64,000 nt of DNA from Noviherbaspirillum cavernae (GCF_003590875.1 NZ_QYUN01000002.1:3782001-3846000); one strand, 5' to 3'; counted from the first letter of the stretch, positions 19,743 to 28,269 are shown. The notes: generated by a model from the sequence alone, not told the origin. A program made the numbers and translations.

Positions 19743-20618
19743 ATGGATTTCAATCAATTGCGCGCCTTCGTCACCGTCGCGCGCGAAGGCAATCTGACTC
19801 GCGCCGCCGAGCGCCTGCACCTGACGCAACCGGCGGTCAGCCTGCAGATCAAGTCGCTGCAAAACGAGTTGAATCTGCAGTTGTTCTCGCGCACCGCCGG
19901 CGGCATGGCCCTGAGCGACGACGGTGCCAAGCTGCTGCCCTTCGCCGAGCGCGTGATGGAAAGCCTGGGCGAATTCCGGCAAGGCGCGCAGGCACTGCAC
20001 TCGACCCTGTCCGGCACGCTGGCGATCGGCACCATCCTCGACCCGGAATTCATCCGCCTCGGCGCATTCCTGAAGCGTCTGGTCGAAACCTACCCGCAGC
20101 TCTCCACCCAATTGCAGCAAGGCATGTCCGGCTGGGTGCTGCAGCAAGTCAGGAGCGGCCAGTTCGACGTCGGCTACTACCTCGGCAAGCCCGGCAAGGA
20201 TTTCCATTACCAGACGCTCACCTCCTTCACCTACAACGTGGTCGCGCCGCACGGCTGGAAGACGCGCGTCGCCGGCAAGGACTGGGCCGCGCTGGCGAAA
20301 CTGCCATGGATCTGGACGCCGCCGGAATCCGCGCACAACCGCCTGCTGACCAGGACCTTCGCCCAATGCAAGGTGACGCCCAACAAGGTCGCGCTGGTCG
20401 ATCAGGAACCCTCCATGCTCGATCTCGTGAAATCCGGCGTCGGCCTGTCGCTGGTGCGGGAATCGATCGCCCTGCGCGAAGCCCATGCGCACGGCCTCGT
20501 CATCGCTGACGCGGTCAGCCTGCCGATGGAGCTGTCCTTCATCACGCTGGCAAAACGCAAAAACGAACCGACGATTGCCGCCGTGTTTTCACTTTTACAA
20601 GCCTTGTGGCACAGCTGA
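19743..20618 (+). CDS. LysR-family transcriptional regulator
   Basis: A 291-residue LysR regulator. The N-terminal helix-turn-helix is MDFNQLRAFVTVAREGNLTR and AAERLHLTQPAVSLQIKSL, followed by the effector domain (TLSGTLAIGTILDPEFIRLG). It is divergent from mmsA, with an AAGGGAAG Shine-Dalgarno before the ATG. Control of the adjacent catabolic and transport genes is inferred from arrangement only. The origin-like region starts 11 bp after its stop. Confidence 0.92.
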   Translation: MDFNQLRAFVTVAREGNLTRAAERLHLTQPAVSLQIKSLQNELNLQLFSRTAGGMALSDDGAKLLPFAERVMESLGEFRQGAQALHSTLSGTLAIGTILDPEFIRLGAFLKRLVETYPQLSTQLQQGMSGWVLQQVRSGQFDVGYYLGKPGKDFHYQTLTSFTYNVVAPHGWKTRVAGKDWAALAKLPWIWTPPESAHNRLLTRTFAQCKVTPNKVALVDQEPSMLDLVKSGVGLSLVRESIALREAHAHGLVIADAVSLPMELSFITLAKRKNEPTIAAVFSLLQALWHS

Positions 20619-20628
20619 CGGCGCCGGA

Positions 20629-20852
20629 TGTGGACAAGTCTTTGCATATCCTCTGGATCGCCTGGGGAAAAGGCAGAACAAACGGCCAGACGATTTTTTT
20701 GTCCAGAAACCGTACCCTGCCCATACAGCCATTATTCAGGCCTTATCCCGCAGCCAAGTCCTTGATTACTTTCCCGTTTACCGGCTTTTCCACAGAAAAG
20801 GGCGAACGTTAACTATTACTACTATTTTTATATATTGAATACAGATTTAAAA
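20629..20852 (+). repeat. Origin-like module, copy A
   Basis: From TGTGGACAA to the AT tract after TTTTCCACA. The outer boxes are 157 bp apart start to start. Landmarks shared with copy B are a T run followed by GTCCAGAAAC (20701), CATACAG (20722), TTGATT (20762), GTTTACCG and TTAAC plus ATTACTACTAT (20809-20825). Both DnaA boxes differ from consensus by one base. Confidence 0.65.
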
Positions 20853-20978
20853 CCCCGAAGAGCTTTCCTGCCGCAGATGCCAGCCCTGACGTAACCGTTT
20901 CGGATCACTATTTCAAAAATTCCGTTTCCCTTTTTGCAATGCCTTCTTGTTTCTGAAAAGCAGTACGTCTTTCAACAA

Positions 20979-21202
20979 TGTGGATAACTCTATGGATATC
21001 GGGAGGATGAGTCGGGGATAAGCGACGCGATATTCCCATCTTTTTTTTTGTCCAGAAACTGTACTTCTTTCATACAGGCATTATTCAAGCGCTTATGAAA
21101 TCTGCAAGGCCTTGATTCCTATTGCGTTTACCGACTTATCCACAGAAGAAGGGCTGTGTTAACCATTACTACTATTTATATATATAAACATCTAATTAAA
21201 AA
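20979..21202 (+). repeat. Origin-like module, copy B
   Basis: Same order and 157-bp box spacing as copy A, displaced by 350 bp (349 in the middle because of a one-base indel). Both DnaA boxes are perfect (TGTGGATAA at 20979, TTATCCACA at 21136). The AT tract 21159-21202 contains a longer TATATATATA run. This copy looks the more functional of the two. Confidence 0.68.
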
Positions 21203-21271
21203 CCTCAAACCTCTTGTTCTTGCCACCAGCCGCCGATATTCCTGCTCAGAAATAAAAAATTGATAACGAAA

Positions 21272-22039
21272 ATGATCCCTTCCCCCATTCGACTCGGCAT
21301 CATCAGTGCCATGCATCAGGAACAGGCTGGCCTGATTGACAATCTTCTTGATGCGCACACCATCCGCCGCGGCATGCGCGACTACGTGACAGGCAGTCTG
21401 TGGGATATCGATTGCGTATGCGTGCTGTCGCGCCTTGGCAAGGTGGCTGCTGCCGCTACGGCAGCCACCCTGATCGAGCGTTTCGGCGTGACGCATATCG
21501 TGTTCACCGGCGTGGCCGGCGCGGGAGACCGTGACGTGCGGGTAGGCGATATCGTGATCGCCCGGCAACTGGTGCAGCATGACCTCGACGCCTCGCCCCT
21601 TTTCCCGCGCCATGAAGTGCCGCTGACGGGACAATCACTGTTCGTCCCGGACCAGCGCCTGACCGATCAGCTGCTGCAGGCGGCCGGTGATTTTCTCGAT
21701 CAGGATTTCCCGGCCGTGATCGACATCGCCGACCGCGACGCGTTCCGCTTGCACCGGCCGCGCATCCACCAGGGCCTGATTGCCAGCGGTGACGAATTCA
21801 TCAGTAAGCGAACGCGGTTGGAGGAATTGAAAACGGCATTGCCGGAACTGCAGGCCGTCGAAATGGAAGGTGCGGCGGTCGCCCAGGTCTGCTTCGAATT
21901 CGGCGTGCCCTATGCGGTCATCAGAACGATCTCCGATGCCGCCAATGAAGACGCGCCGGTGGACTTCCTGAAATTCATCGAACGCGTCGCATCGCGCTAC
22001 GCGTTCGGCATCGTCAGGCGGCTGTGCGCCAACGGATGA
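21272..22039 (+). CDS. 5'-methylthioadenosine/S-adenosylhomocysteine nucleosidase-like protein
   Basis: A 255-residue member of the nucleoside phosphorylase/hydrolase superfamily, closest in motifs to MTA/SAH nucleosidase. It has LGIISAMHQEQAGL with the acid/base Glu17, FTGVAGAGDRDVRVGDIVIA, the substrate Glu199 in VEMEGAAVAQV and Asp222 in IRTISDAANEDAP. It would cleave MTA or SAH to adenine and a ribose derivative in the methyl cycle. The ATG at 21272 is used; a TTG four codons earlier is the only longer option. No strong ribosome-binding site is visible. It directly follows origin-like copy B. Confidence 0.88.
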   Translation: MIPSPIRLGIISAMHQEQAGLIDNLLDAHTIRRGMRDYVTGSLWDIDCVCVLSRLGKVAAAATAATLIERFGVTHIVFTGVAGAGDRDVRVGDIVIARQLVQHDLDASPLFPRHEVPLTGQSLFVPDQRLTDQLLQAAGDFLDQDFPAVIDIADRDAFRLHRPRIHQGLIASGDEFISKRTRLEELKTALPELQAVEMEGAAVAQVCFEFGVPYAVIRTISDAANEDAPVDFLKFIERVASRYAFGIVRRLCANG

Positions 22040-22050
22040 GGGGTTGCCGC

Positions 22051-22263
22051 CTACTCCTGCAGCAGGAGCGGCAGGCGCACGCTGTCCTTCTCCACCCGCA
22101 AGCCGTCCGCGGTACGCAGGATCATCGCCCTGCCGTGTTCCCCCTTGATATCGGCCGCCACTTCCGTCTCCATGCTCAACACGGCGACCAGGCGCAAGTA
22201 GCCATGCAGTATCCGAAAACAGTCGCCATCGCGAACCAGCAAGATATCGGAACTCATTTTCAT
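22051..22263 (-). CDS. Small hypothetical protein, paralogue of 44685-44885
   Basis: A 70-residue protein with no family I recognise. It shares a clear pattern with the 66-residue product at 44685-44885: an I/V-x-x-R-D-G motif near the start, then LHGYLRL (LHGHLRL in the other), an acidic central strand, and RLPLL at the C terminus. It looks like a small all-beta fold. An ATG two codons in (22257), with AGGA eight bases upstream, may be the true start. It converges on the nucleosidase gene. Confidence 0.65.
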   Translation of the reverse strand: MKMSSDILLVRDGDCFRILHGYLRLVAVLSMETEVAADIKGEHGRAMILRTADGLRVEKDSVRLPLLLQE

Positions 22264-22420
22264 CCTAAACGTAAGCGATTGAATTCTTGTTGTGTGTGCT
22301 TGTCATGTGCCGGTATTGCGTGTGAATGGAGGTCGAAGTTGACAATACTGTCGATACAATAGGCAGTCGGTATCCTAGGGGGAAATCAGAAAAGAACAAC
22401 TGTTAGTAGTGCTAGGGCGG

Positions 22421-22500
22421 CACGATGCGATGCAGGCATTGAACACCAGTATCAGACATGGATCGACGCAGAACGAACGCTTGGTCGATTCCGGCGCCTT
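22421..22500 (-). pseudogene. Relict fragment of a DUF2235/Tle lipase gene
   Basis: About 80 bp that aligns almost base for base with 24269-24349 inside the intact lipase gene (shared CACGATGCGAT, GATCGACGC, GAACGAACGC and GATTCCGGCGC). The matching protein stretch there encodes SVRRSFRVDPGLIQMFNAYI. No open frame survives here. It marks the left end of the effector island. Confidence 0.7.
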
Positions 22501-22538
22501 CGACTTTAGTGGCATACCGACCAGACACACAGCACAAA

Positions 22539-23381
22539 CTACTTTGAGGTCCACTCAATAGTTGTGTCATCTTCAATCTCCGGCAACAGATCAAAATACT
22601 CGGTGCGGGTGAGCAGGCGTAGATCAGGAAATCTATCGTAAGACCACTTGATTCTTTCCAGGGTATGCCGGAATTTTTCACGCACACGCTGCATGCCTTC
22701 TATGACTTGTTCCCTGGGCAGGTCATAGCGGAAATAGTGGGTTCCCTTCGCGCACGACTGCAAAAAGTTTTCCTTCTTCATGTGCATCCATTGGTCGTTC
22801 GATGCCCGATAACGCGCCAATAGGGTTTGAAAGTCGCTAATGCTGTTCTTTTTTCCAAATTCCCACATCCGGTAAAACACGTTTGTGTCTTGAAACGACG
22901 CAGGATGACAGGCTACCCATGAATACAAAGTCAGATGTACCGACGTATCCAGATTGCTGCCAGTACCTAATGATCTGAGCAAATACTTTGCATTTCCACC
23001 CATCCCGTTCCGAATGGCGGAATCCGACCAACTCAACATATGTTCGTGATTGCCTTCAGTGACGATACTTAGAGCCTGATATGCCGGTGGATAGCCTTGT
23101 TCGGCCGCCCATATGAAGTCGTCGATAGCCTGCTTTCTGTTTGCCGTCTGCTGTGCTTTGCTGCCTTGTTTGTAAAGTAACTCGTACCCGCGTTGGACAA
23201 GCGCAAAAGGCGTTTTCTCGTCCGCCAATTTTTCTACGCACTCACTTTTGTGTTGCTGGTCGTCAAAGCAACGGATGTATCGCTCCACTTGACGCAGGTC
23301 GTCGGAATTTTCGGCGTAGGTAGAGGATGAAACAAAGGCTACACCAGCAAAACAGAGTCGAATCAGAAATTGGATTTTCAT
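22539..23381 (-). CDS. Exported Sel1-like protein, putative T6SS immunity or accessory factor
   Basis: A 280-residue protein with an N-terminal signal peptide (FLIRLCFAGVAFVSSSTYA, cleaved before ENSDD), so periplasmic. Residues ~75-105 (AIDDFIWAAEQGYPPAYQAL) resemble a Sel1/TPR-type helical repeat; the rest is unassigned. Codon use is less GC-rich than the chromosomal neighbours, fitting a transferred island. It lies between a vgrG 3' relict and a lipase relict, the position where a Tle immunity gene is usually found. The immunity role is inferred from location and export only. Confidence 0.6.
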   Translation of the reverse strand: MKIQFLIRLCFAGVAFVSSSTYAENSDDLRQVERYIRCFDDQQHKSECVEKLADEKTPFALVQRGYELLYKQGSKAQQTANRKQAIDDFIWAAEQGYPPAYQALSIVTEGNHEHMLSWSDSAIRNGMGGNAKYLLRSLGTGSNLDTSVHLTLYSWVACHPASFQDTNVFYRMWEFGKKNSISDFQTLLARYRASNDQWMHMKKENFLQSCAKGTHYFRYDLPREQVIEGMQRVREKFRHTLERIKWSYDRFPDLRLLTRTEYFDLLPEIEDDTTIEWTSK

Positions 23382-23423
23382 TTGGATATGAGAGTCAATG
23401 GAATAAGTTCGCTTAAAAGCAAA

Positions 23424-23490
23424 TCACTCTTCGAGGACAGAGAATGGCGAGCTGGTTGCCGCTGCACTGCGCTTGCAACACTTGCAAACG
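23424..23490 (-). pseudogene. Relict 3' end of a second vgrG
   Basis: About 67 bp matching the last codons of the intact vgrG (28291-28357). In frame it reads CKCCKRSAAATSSPFSVLEE and stop, against CKRCKRSAAATGSPFSVLEE in VgrG. It sits just after the lipase stop, so a vgrG once ended here, or recombination used the shared tail. Confidence 0.75.
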
Positions 23491-23518
23491 GTATTTTTCT
23501 ATCCGGAGGACATCGGAC

Positions 23519-25624
23519 TCACACAGTTTCAGATACGGCACTCTTCGTTTCCCTTGCGCCGTTTGCCGCCAGCCGTCGGCCGCCAATTCCTTCGACAGGA
23601 CGCAAACCTGCATATACCGCGCCGGAGGGCTTGTACCTGTCCGATCCCATGTAAATCTTGCGGTAACGCAGAAATCCGCCGCCGAGAAGCTCTCCCTCGC
23701 GTCCGCGCGACTCGAAATCGATTCCATCCATGGCGTTCGATTGACCCCGGTAGGGCAGATACTTCGCGACGCGCCTTTCTTCCGCATTCGATAGTGGCGG
23801 CGGTTCCTTCCCCACGGGGTTTTTCTTCCATTCGATCCGCGCTTCCTTGCGCGTCGCCAGTTCCTCCATCTGGAACAGCACCTCGGAGGCATCCTTGCCA
23901 AAGGGTTTGAACCACGCGCGCGAATCGTGCACGTATTGGTCGAACAGATCGGTCACCGATGCCGGCGGCGCGGGGGCATCCCAAAATGCGGCCACGCTTT
24001 CCCATTCCGACCATGAATATGGCTGCGATCCGCTATCCTGGTAGGGATTGCGATCGCGCCATGCATCGAATCGCGCGACTTCATCGACCAGTTCGCGGTC
24101 GGCGGCGGTGATGTCCTCGCGATCGGGCCCGTCGCTGTCCTGAACACTTTTGAGCGAGGCCATCCTGCCCAGCATCTTCTTGCGCCACTGGATGTAAAGC
24201 CTGTGCTGCTGCGCCATCAGCACGTGCAAAGGCATCGATACCGGTGCATCCTTTTCCGTCACGGGAGTGCACGATGCGATATAGGCATTGAACATTTGAA
24301 TCAATCCCGGATCGACGCGGAACGAACGCCTGACCGATTCCGGCGCTTCTTCCAGCTTCAGCTGCACGCCGGCCAGGCGCGCGGCGCGATACATCGTCGC
24401 CAGTGTGATTCGCGACAGCATGTCCGCGCCTTCCTCGTCCTTGCCGCGCCCCTGCTCTCTCGGCTTGTAGCCGCCGCCGACGTCGGAATGCACACCAGGG
24501 AAGACGATCTCCGTGCAGTTGGGCTGCAGCGTCCCCTCGTACATCACCGAGTCCAGCGGAAACGAGCGCCGCACCTCGTGCGCCGACACCAGATGCAGGC
24601 ACTGCGCGGGAGCGGGGTCGCAGATCTTGAGGGAATATTCGCTGTCGGCCCAGCCGTAGTGACCGTGCGAACCAGGCACAGGCGCCGAGCTGGCCAGTCC
24701 GACCGACGCCACGGTGTCGAACAGTCCCATGAAATCGAAGGTGACAGGAATCGTCCCCAGCGACAGGCCGGCCCGGCCGCTGATCTCCGCATCCAGCTTG
24801 CACAGCCACGTCAACCAGTTCGCGAACGCCCGTGCCTCTGCCGCGCCGCGCGAGAAGCCGAATACCGACAGGAAGATGTTGATGACCTTGCCGTGGTCCT
24901 TGCTCTTTCCGGCCTCGTCGACCGGCACATACATCTGCAGGGCCATGTGCAGATCCTTCAGGACCGCCGTGAAGAGAGCTGTCATCCGCTGGCAGGGGGT
25001 GGCCTGTTCATTCCATTCGTTGAAGGAAGGCGCGAAGCGGTGTGTCTCGCCGAAATCGGGCAGGGTCAGCTTGTTGAAAGAGGCCTTGAATTTGTCGGTG
25101 TCGATCAGCTTTTGCTTGCGGTAGTACCGATGCACGTTGTTGATCATCTCGACCAGGGCCCAAATGATGCGGTTCTCGCCCATGTAGGCAAAGGCCAGGC
25201 CCTGGGTGCGCATCGAGCCTTCCCCCGTGTCGCCGACTTCATCGAATGGGGTGCCGACACCGGGAACGTAGGTGCGGTAGAAGTTGTAGTACTTGCCGGG
25301 ATTACTCCATGCGGTCTTTTTGGAAAGGCCGTCCGTACCATTATCAGGAAATGCGTTATGCAACCGCGCGACATTGCTGTGCACATGGTCCTTTTCATCA
25401 CGTTCCAGATTGTTGTTGGTGCCGTCGAAGAAGACTCCGAAAAAAAGGTTGACGTCGCAGCTGGGCGGGAAGACGGTGTGGTCGGTGCATTCGCGAGCAC
25501 GGATAAATTCTTTAATTCGGTCTCGCTCTTCTTCGGAGAAAAGAGAAATAGGGGTTAACGCACTGGTTGCTGCGGACGGATCCGTAGCTAGAGAAGGGAA
25601 TATGCTTGCAAGTAAAGCGCTCAT
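23519..25624 (-). CDS. Type VI secretion lipase effector, DUF2235 (Tle1-like)
   Basis: A 701-residue alpha/beta hydrolase of the DUF2235/Tle1 group, phospholipases delivered on VgrG spikes into the periplasm of rival cells. The family start FFGVFFDGTNNN is at residues ~61-72. The nucleophile elbow is GFSRGA with Ser258, Asp303 lies in FMGLFDTVASVG, and FPGVHSDVGGGY (His378) supplies the histidine. There is no signal peptide, as expected. It overlaps the upstream DUF3304 gene by ATGA, so the lipoprotein and effector are coupled. The C terminus ends close to a vgrG relict and may have been reshaped there. Confidence 0.9.
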   Translation of the reverse strand: MSALLASIFPSLATDPSAATSALTPISLFSEEERDRIKEFIRARECTDHTVFPPSCDVNLFFGVFFDGTNNNLERDEKDHVHSNVARLHNAFPDNGTDGLSKKTAWSNPGKYYNFYRTYVPGVGTPFDEVGDTGEGSMRTQGLAFAYMGENRIIWALVEMINNVHRYYRKQKLIDTDKFKASFNKLTLPDFGETHRFAPSFNEWNEQATPCQRMTALFTAVLKDLHMALQMYVPVDEAGKSKDHGKVINIFLSVFGFSRGAAEARAFANWLTWLCKLDAEISGRAGLSLGTIPVTFDFMGLFDTVASVGLASSAPVPGSHGHYGWADSEYSLKICDPAPAQCLHLVSAHEVRRSFPLDSVMYEGTLQPNCTEIVFPGVHSDVGGGYKPREQGRGKDEEGADMLSRITLATMYRAARLAGVQLKLEEAPESVRRSFRVDPGLIQMFNAYIASCTPVTEKDAPVSMPLHVLMAQQHRLYIQWRKKMLGRMASLKSVQDSDGPDREDITAADRELVDEVARFDAWRDRNPYQDSGSQPYSWSEWESVAAFWDAPAPPASVTDLFDQYVHDSRAWFKPFGKDASEVLFQMEELATRKEARIEWKKNPVGKEPPPLSNAEERRVAKYLPYRGQSNAMDGIDFESRGREGELLGGGFLRYRKIYMGSDRYKPSGAVYAGLRPVEGIGGRRLAANGARETKSAVSETV

Positions 25625-26280
25625 GGTTTGTTTTTCAGCAGATAGTCGAGTTCGGCTTTTGAGTATTCAAGATTTTTCCGTAATCTCTCTTTTGCTTCTT
25701 TGGTATAGGACTCAAAGGTGAGGCTATTCATTCTTTGTGTACCTTCGGTGATATATGCCCTATGTTCATCTACTTTCCGTCTCCACACCTTCAACCGATA
25801 TTCCCTCGAAGGCTCTGGCCAATTTTTCATTTTTCCCGGCCAGTCCGGATGGCCGGGTTCCGTGTCCGAGATAACCGCTTCCGCTTCGCCGCCTTCATGC
25901 ACCATGATCCAGATGTCGTCAGGTTTGCTGTAACGCGGCACATTGACCAGTATCCGATGGGTTTCCTTCTCCGGGTACACCCGGAACTTGACAATGACTT
26001 GCAAGTCGGGACGCCATTTGGATGGAATGCCGAAGCAGCACATGGTCGTTCTCCCACCGCCATATGGATTCAATGCCGCACCGCCACCCGCGTTGTTCGG
26101 ATTTTGAGGGTCTTCCACCGCGAGGTAACTGAGTTCTTGCCCCGAATAGTTAAGTGGATGCACGCCCACGCCGGAGCGCACCTCCTTCTGCGGCCCGATG
26201 ACCGAGCATGCCGCCAGCATGGTGCTCAGACTGATGACGAGCAGGACTTGGCGTGCCAAACGAATGCTTGTTTTCTTCAT
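25621..26280 (-). CDS. DUF3304 lipoprotein, probable lipase immunity protein (copy a)
   Basis: A 219-residue lipoprotein with signal peptide and lipobox (LSTMLAACS). The mature part contains VGVHPLNYSGQELSYLAVED, a glycine-rich stretch NAGGGAALNPYGGG with CC following, and PDDIWIMVHEGGEAEAVI, all DUF3304 features. Such proteins commonly neighbour Tle effectors and probably shield the periplasm from the toxin. The start MKKTSIRL is preferred to an ATG five codons earlier. The stop overlaps the lipase start, giving immunity-before-toxin order. The last ~60 residues differ sharply from copy b. Confidence 0.82.
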   Translation of the reverse strand: MKKTSIRLARQVLLVISLSTMLAACSVIGPQKEVRSGVGVHPLNYSGQELSYLAVEDPQNPNNAGGGAALNPYGGGRTTMCCFGIPSKWRPDLQVIVKFRVYPEKETHRILVNVPRYSKPDDIWIMVHEGGEAEAVISDTEPGHPDWPGKMKNWPEPSREYRLKVWRRKVDEHRAYITEGTQRMNSLTFESYTKEAKERLRKNLEYSKAELDYLLKNKP

Positions 26281-26285
26281 GACTC

Positions 26286-26699
26286 TCAATTGCAAAGGTG
26301 TTTGAAAGGGTTTGGGTTGCGTGTGCGATCACAGGGTTTGCGTTCCAGCTCTGGAACGTAGGTGCGGTAGAAGTTGTAGTACTTGCCTGGATCGCTCCAT
26401 CCGTCTCCGCGTGGCTCATCGTTATTGCCATTGTTGGGAAATGCTCGGAACAGGCGCGCGACATTGCTGTGCACATGCTCCTTTTCATCGCGTTTCAAAT
26501 TGTTGTTGGTGCCGTCGAAGAAGACGCCGAAAAACAGGTTGACGTCGCAGCTGGGCGGGAAGGCGGTGTGGTCGGAGCATTCGCGAGCATGGATAAATTC
26601 ATTAATTGTCGGGATTTCTTTTTTCTCTTCAAAGAACTGTTCTTTATTGGCTGGGTCTATCGCCTTTGAAGGATATGAAGCTGCGAGGTATGCCGTCAT
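26286..26699 (-). pseudogene. Truncated DUF2235 lipase N terminus fused to a DUF4123 3' relict
   Basis: The first ~115 residues follow the intact lipase closely (RECSDHTAFPPSCDVNLFFG, then VFFDGTNNNLKRDEKEHVHS and PGKYYNFYRTYVP). After that the frame switches to ELERKP and then to sequence matching the end of the DUF4123 gene and the leader of DUF3304. It lacks the catalytic serine, aspartate and histidine. It remains open for 137 codons and is still coupled to DUF3304 copy b by ATGA, so a peptide may be made. Confidence 0.85.
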
Positions 26700-27352
26700 G
26701 GTTTGACCCCTTCTAATCGTTTGATCTCGTTCTTGGAATATCCAATCGCTCGCTTTAGTCGTTCAAGCTCCCTTGGCGATAGGTCACTAACATCTCCTTG
26801 CAGTGCCTTCTCCATCGCGGTCAGTTCCGCCTTTTCTCGCCGTAATTTCTCTCCCCACACCTTCAACCGATATTCCCTCGAAGGCACCGGCCAATCTTTC
26901 ATTCTTCCCGGCCAGTCCGGATGGCCGGGTTCCGTACTGGTGATCACCGCCTCCGCTTCGCCGCCTTCATGCACCATGATCCAGATGTCGTCGGGCTTGC
27001 GGTATTGCGGCACATTGACCAGTACCCGGCGGGTCTCTTTTTCCGGATACACCCGGAACTCGACAATGACTTGCAAGTCGGGATGCCATTTGTCCGGAAT
27101 GCTGAAGCAGCATATGGTGGATCGCCCGCCACCGTATGGGTTCAGGGCGTCACCACCACCGCCGTTGTTCGGGTTTTTGGGATCTTCCACTGCCACATAA
27201 CTAAGCTCCTTCCCTGAGTAGTTAATCGAGTGCACCCCCACGCCGGAGCGCGCCTCCTTCTGCGGCCCGATGGCCGAACATGCCGCCAGCACGGTGCTCA
27301 GACTGATGACGCGCAAGACTTGGGTTGCCAAACGAATGCTTGTTTTCTTCAT
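26696..27352 (-). CDS. DUF3304 lipoprotein, probable immunity protein (copy b)
   Basis: A 218-residue lipoprotein with lipobox LSTVLAACS and the same DUF3304 core as copy a (roughly 80% identical by eye over the first ~160 residues). The C-terminal segment is unlike copy a: lysine/glutamate-rich and helical (ELTAMEKALQGDVSDLSPRE). The divergent tail could determine which lipase it neutralises. It overlaps the truncated lipase by ATGA, so its own toxin partner has been lost while the immunity gene survives. Confidence 0.82.
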   Translation of the reverse strand: MKKTSIRLATQVLRVISLSTVLAACSAIGPQKEARSGVGVHSINYSGKELSYVAVEDPKNPNNGGGGDALNPYGGGRSTICCFSIPDKWHPDLQVIVEFRVYPEKETRRVLVNVPQYRKPDDIWIMVHEGGEAEAVITSTEPGHPDWPGRMKDWPVPSREYRLKVWGEKLRREKAELTAMEKALQGDVSDLSPRELERLKRAIGYSKNEIKRLEGVKP

Positions 27353-27399
27353 GGTTCTCAATTGCAAAGTGTTCGAAAGGGTTTGGGTTGCGTGTGCGA

Positions 27400-28269
27400 T
27401 CACGAGGTTTGCATCCATTTCATGCGCATTGTTTCAACGGTCATTGCCACGCTCGGCATGGCCAGCCATTCTGCAACACGCGGATTGCGTTCCAGCTCTG
27501 GATGAGTGAAACCGAGTTCGCACAAGCGCATGCGTTCCGAAGCCGCTTCAATCCTTGCGTGATCCGCACAGGCCAGCCAGCGAGACACGATTTCGTGCGC
27601 GCGTGCCGGCGTGTGGCAATCGACCAGATTCGCCGAATGCGCGCGCAACTGATACAGCACACCATCTGCTTCCGCCGCATCGATCAATTGCGTGCATTGC
27701 CCTTCGCTCAGAATGATTTCGTCGGCAGGTGGCAATCCTGTCTCCGGCAACGACAAGGTTTCCCATTCCGCCGTGCGCGAGACATATTGCCAGCAGTTGG
27801 CCGGACCGCATAACTGCGCTTTTTGTTGCGGAGTCACCGCCGCAAAAAGCACGGGCAGGATGCGCGTGTCGGCAAACGATAATGCGAGGTGATGTCCGCC
27901 TGCATCGACGATGCACCATGGCGTGAGTCTCGTCGCCAGCTGTGTGATTGATTCGGATGTCACGATGAGACTCAATGCCGGCACACCGCTGGTCTTCTTG
28001 AGCAGCGTGTTCCATGTGTCATGTTCATTCGCCCTGTACTCGACCAGAAGCGGCGAGATCGACAGCGTTTCTTCATCTGCGGAAGCCGTGTTGGCATAGA
28101 GCGCAACGAATGGCAATCGTGTTGATCGCTTCAGGAATGAATGGCATGAATCAGCCAGGACGCCCTCGATCAAGGCATGGATGTGTGCATCGGGGAATTG
28201 CCGCTCAATCTCCGCAAGGCGCATGGTCAATGTGCCGTACCAATCGGAGGGATATCGATTAATTGCCAT
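27400..28269 (-). CDS. DUF4123 effector adaptor/chaperone
   Basis: A 289-residue protein matching the DUF4123 (Tap/TEC) adaptor family, which loads effectors onto a cognate VgrG tip. The N-terminal part (HIHALIEGVLADSCHSFLKR) followed by P-L-L-V-E-Y is characteristic. The C-terminal half has the usual helical lobe (HTPARAHEIVSRWLACADHA). It lies 21 bp after vgrG and before the immunity/lipase genes. Part of its 3' end is duplicated at 26281-26352. Confidence 0.83.
   Translation of the reverse strand: MAINRYPSDWYGTLTMRLAEIERQFPDAHIHALIEGVLADSCHSFLKRSTRLPFVALYANTASADEETLSISPLLVEYRANEHDTWNTLLKKTSGVPALSLIVTSESITQLATRLTPWCIVDAGGHHLALSFADTRILPVLFAAVTPQQKAQLCGPANCWQYVSRTAEWETLSLPETGLPPADEIILSEGQCTQLIDAAEADGVLYQLRAHSANLVDCHTPARAHEIVSRWLACADHARIEAASERMRLCELGFTHPELERNPRVAEWLAMPSVAMTVETMRMKWMQTS

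Larger units (their letters stand above)
20619..21271. other. Origin-like non-coding region with duplicated DnaA-box/AT-tract modules
   Basis: A 650-bp stretch without a plausible gene, markedly more AT-rich than its surroundings. It holds four DnaA-box-like 9-mers: TGTGGACAA (20629), TTTTCCACA (20786), TGTGGATAA (20979) and TTATCCACA (21136). The last two are perfect on opposite strands. Two AT-rich tracts each start TTAAC and contain ATTACTACTAT (20815-20825 and 21165-21175), reminiscent of DnaA-trio unwinding elements. Spacing is duplicated exactly (350-bp period). Together with parAB, parS and mnmG-rsmG nearby, this could be the chromosomal origin or a relict copy of it. dnaA is not in the window. 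Confidence 0.65.
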
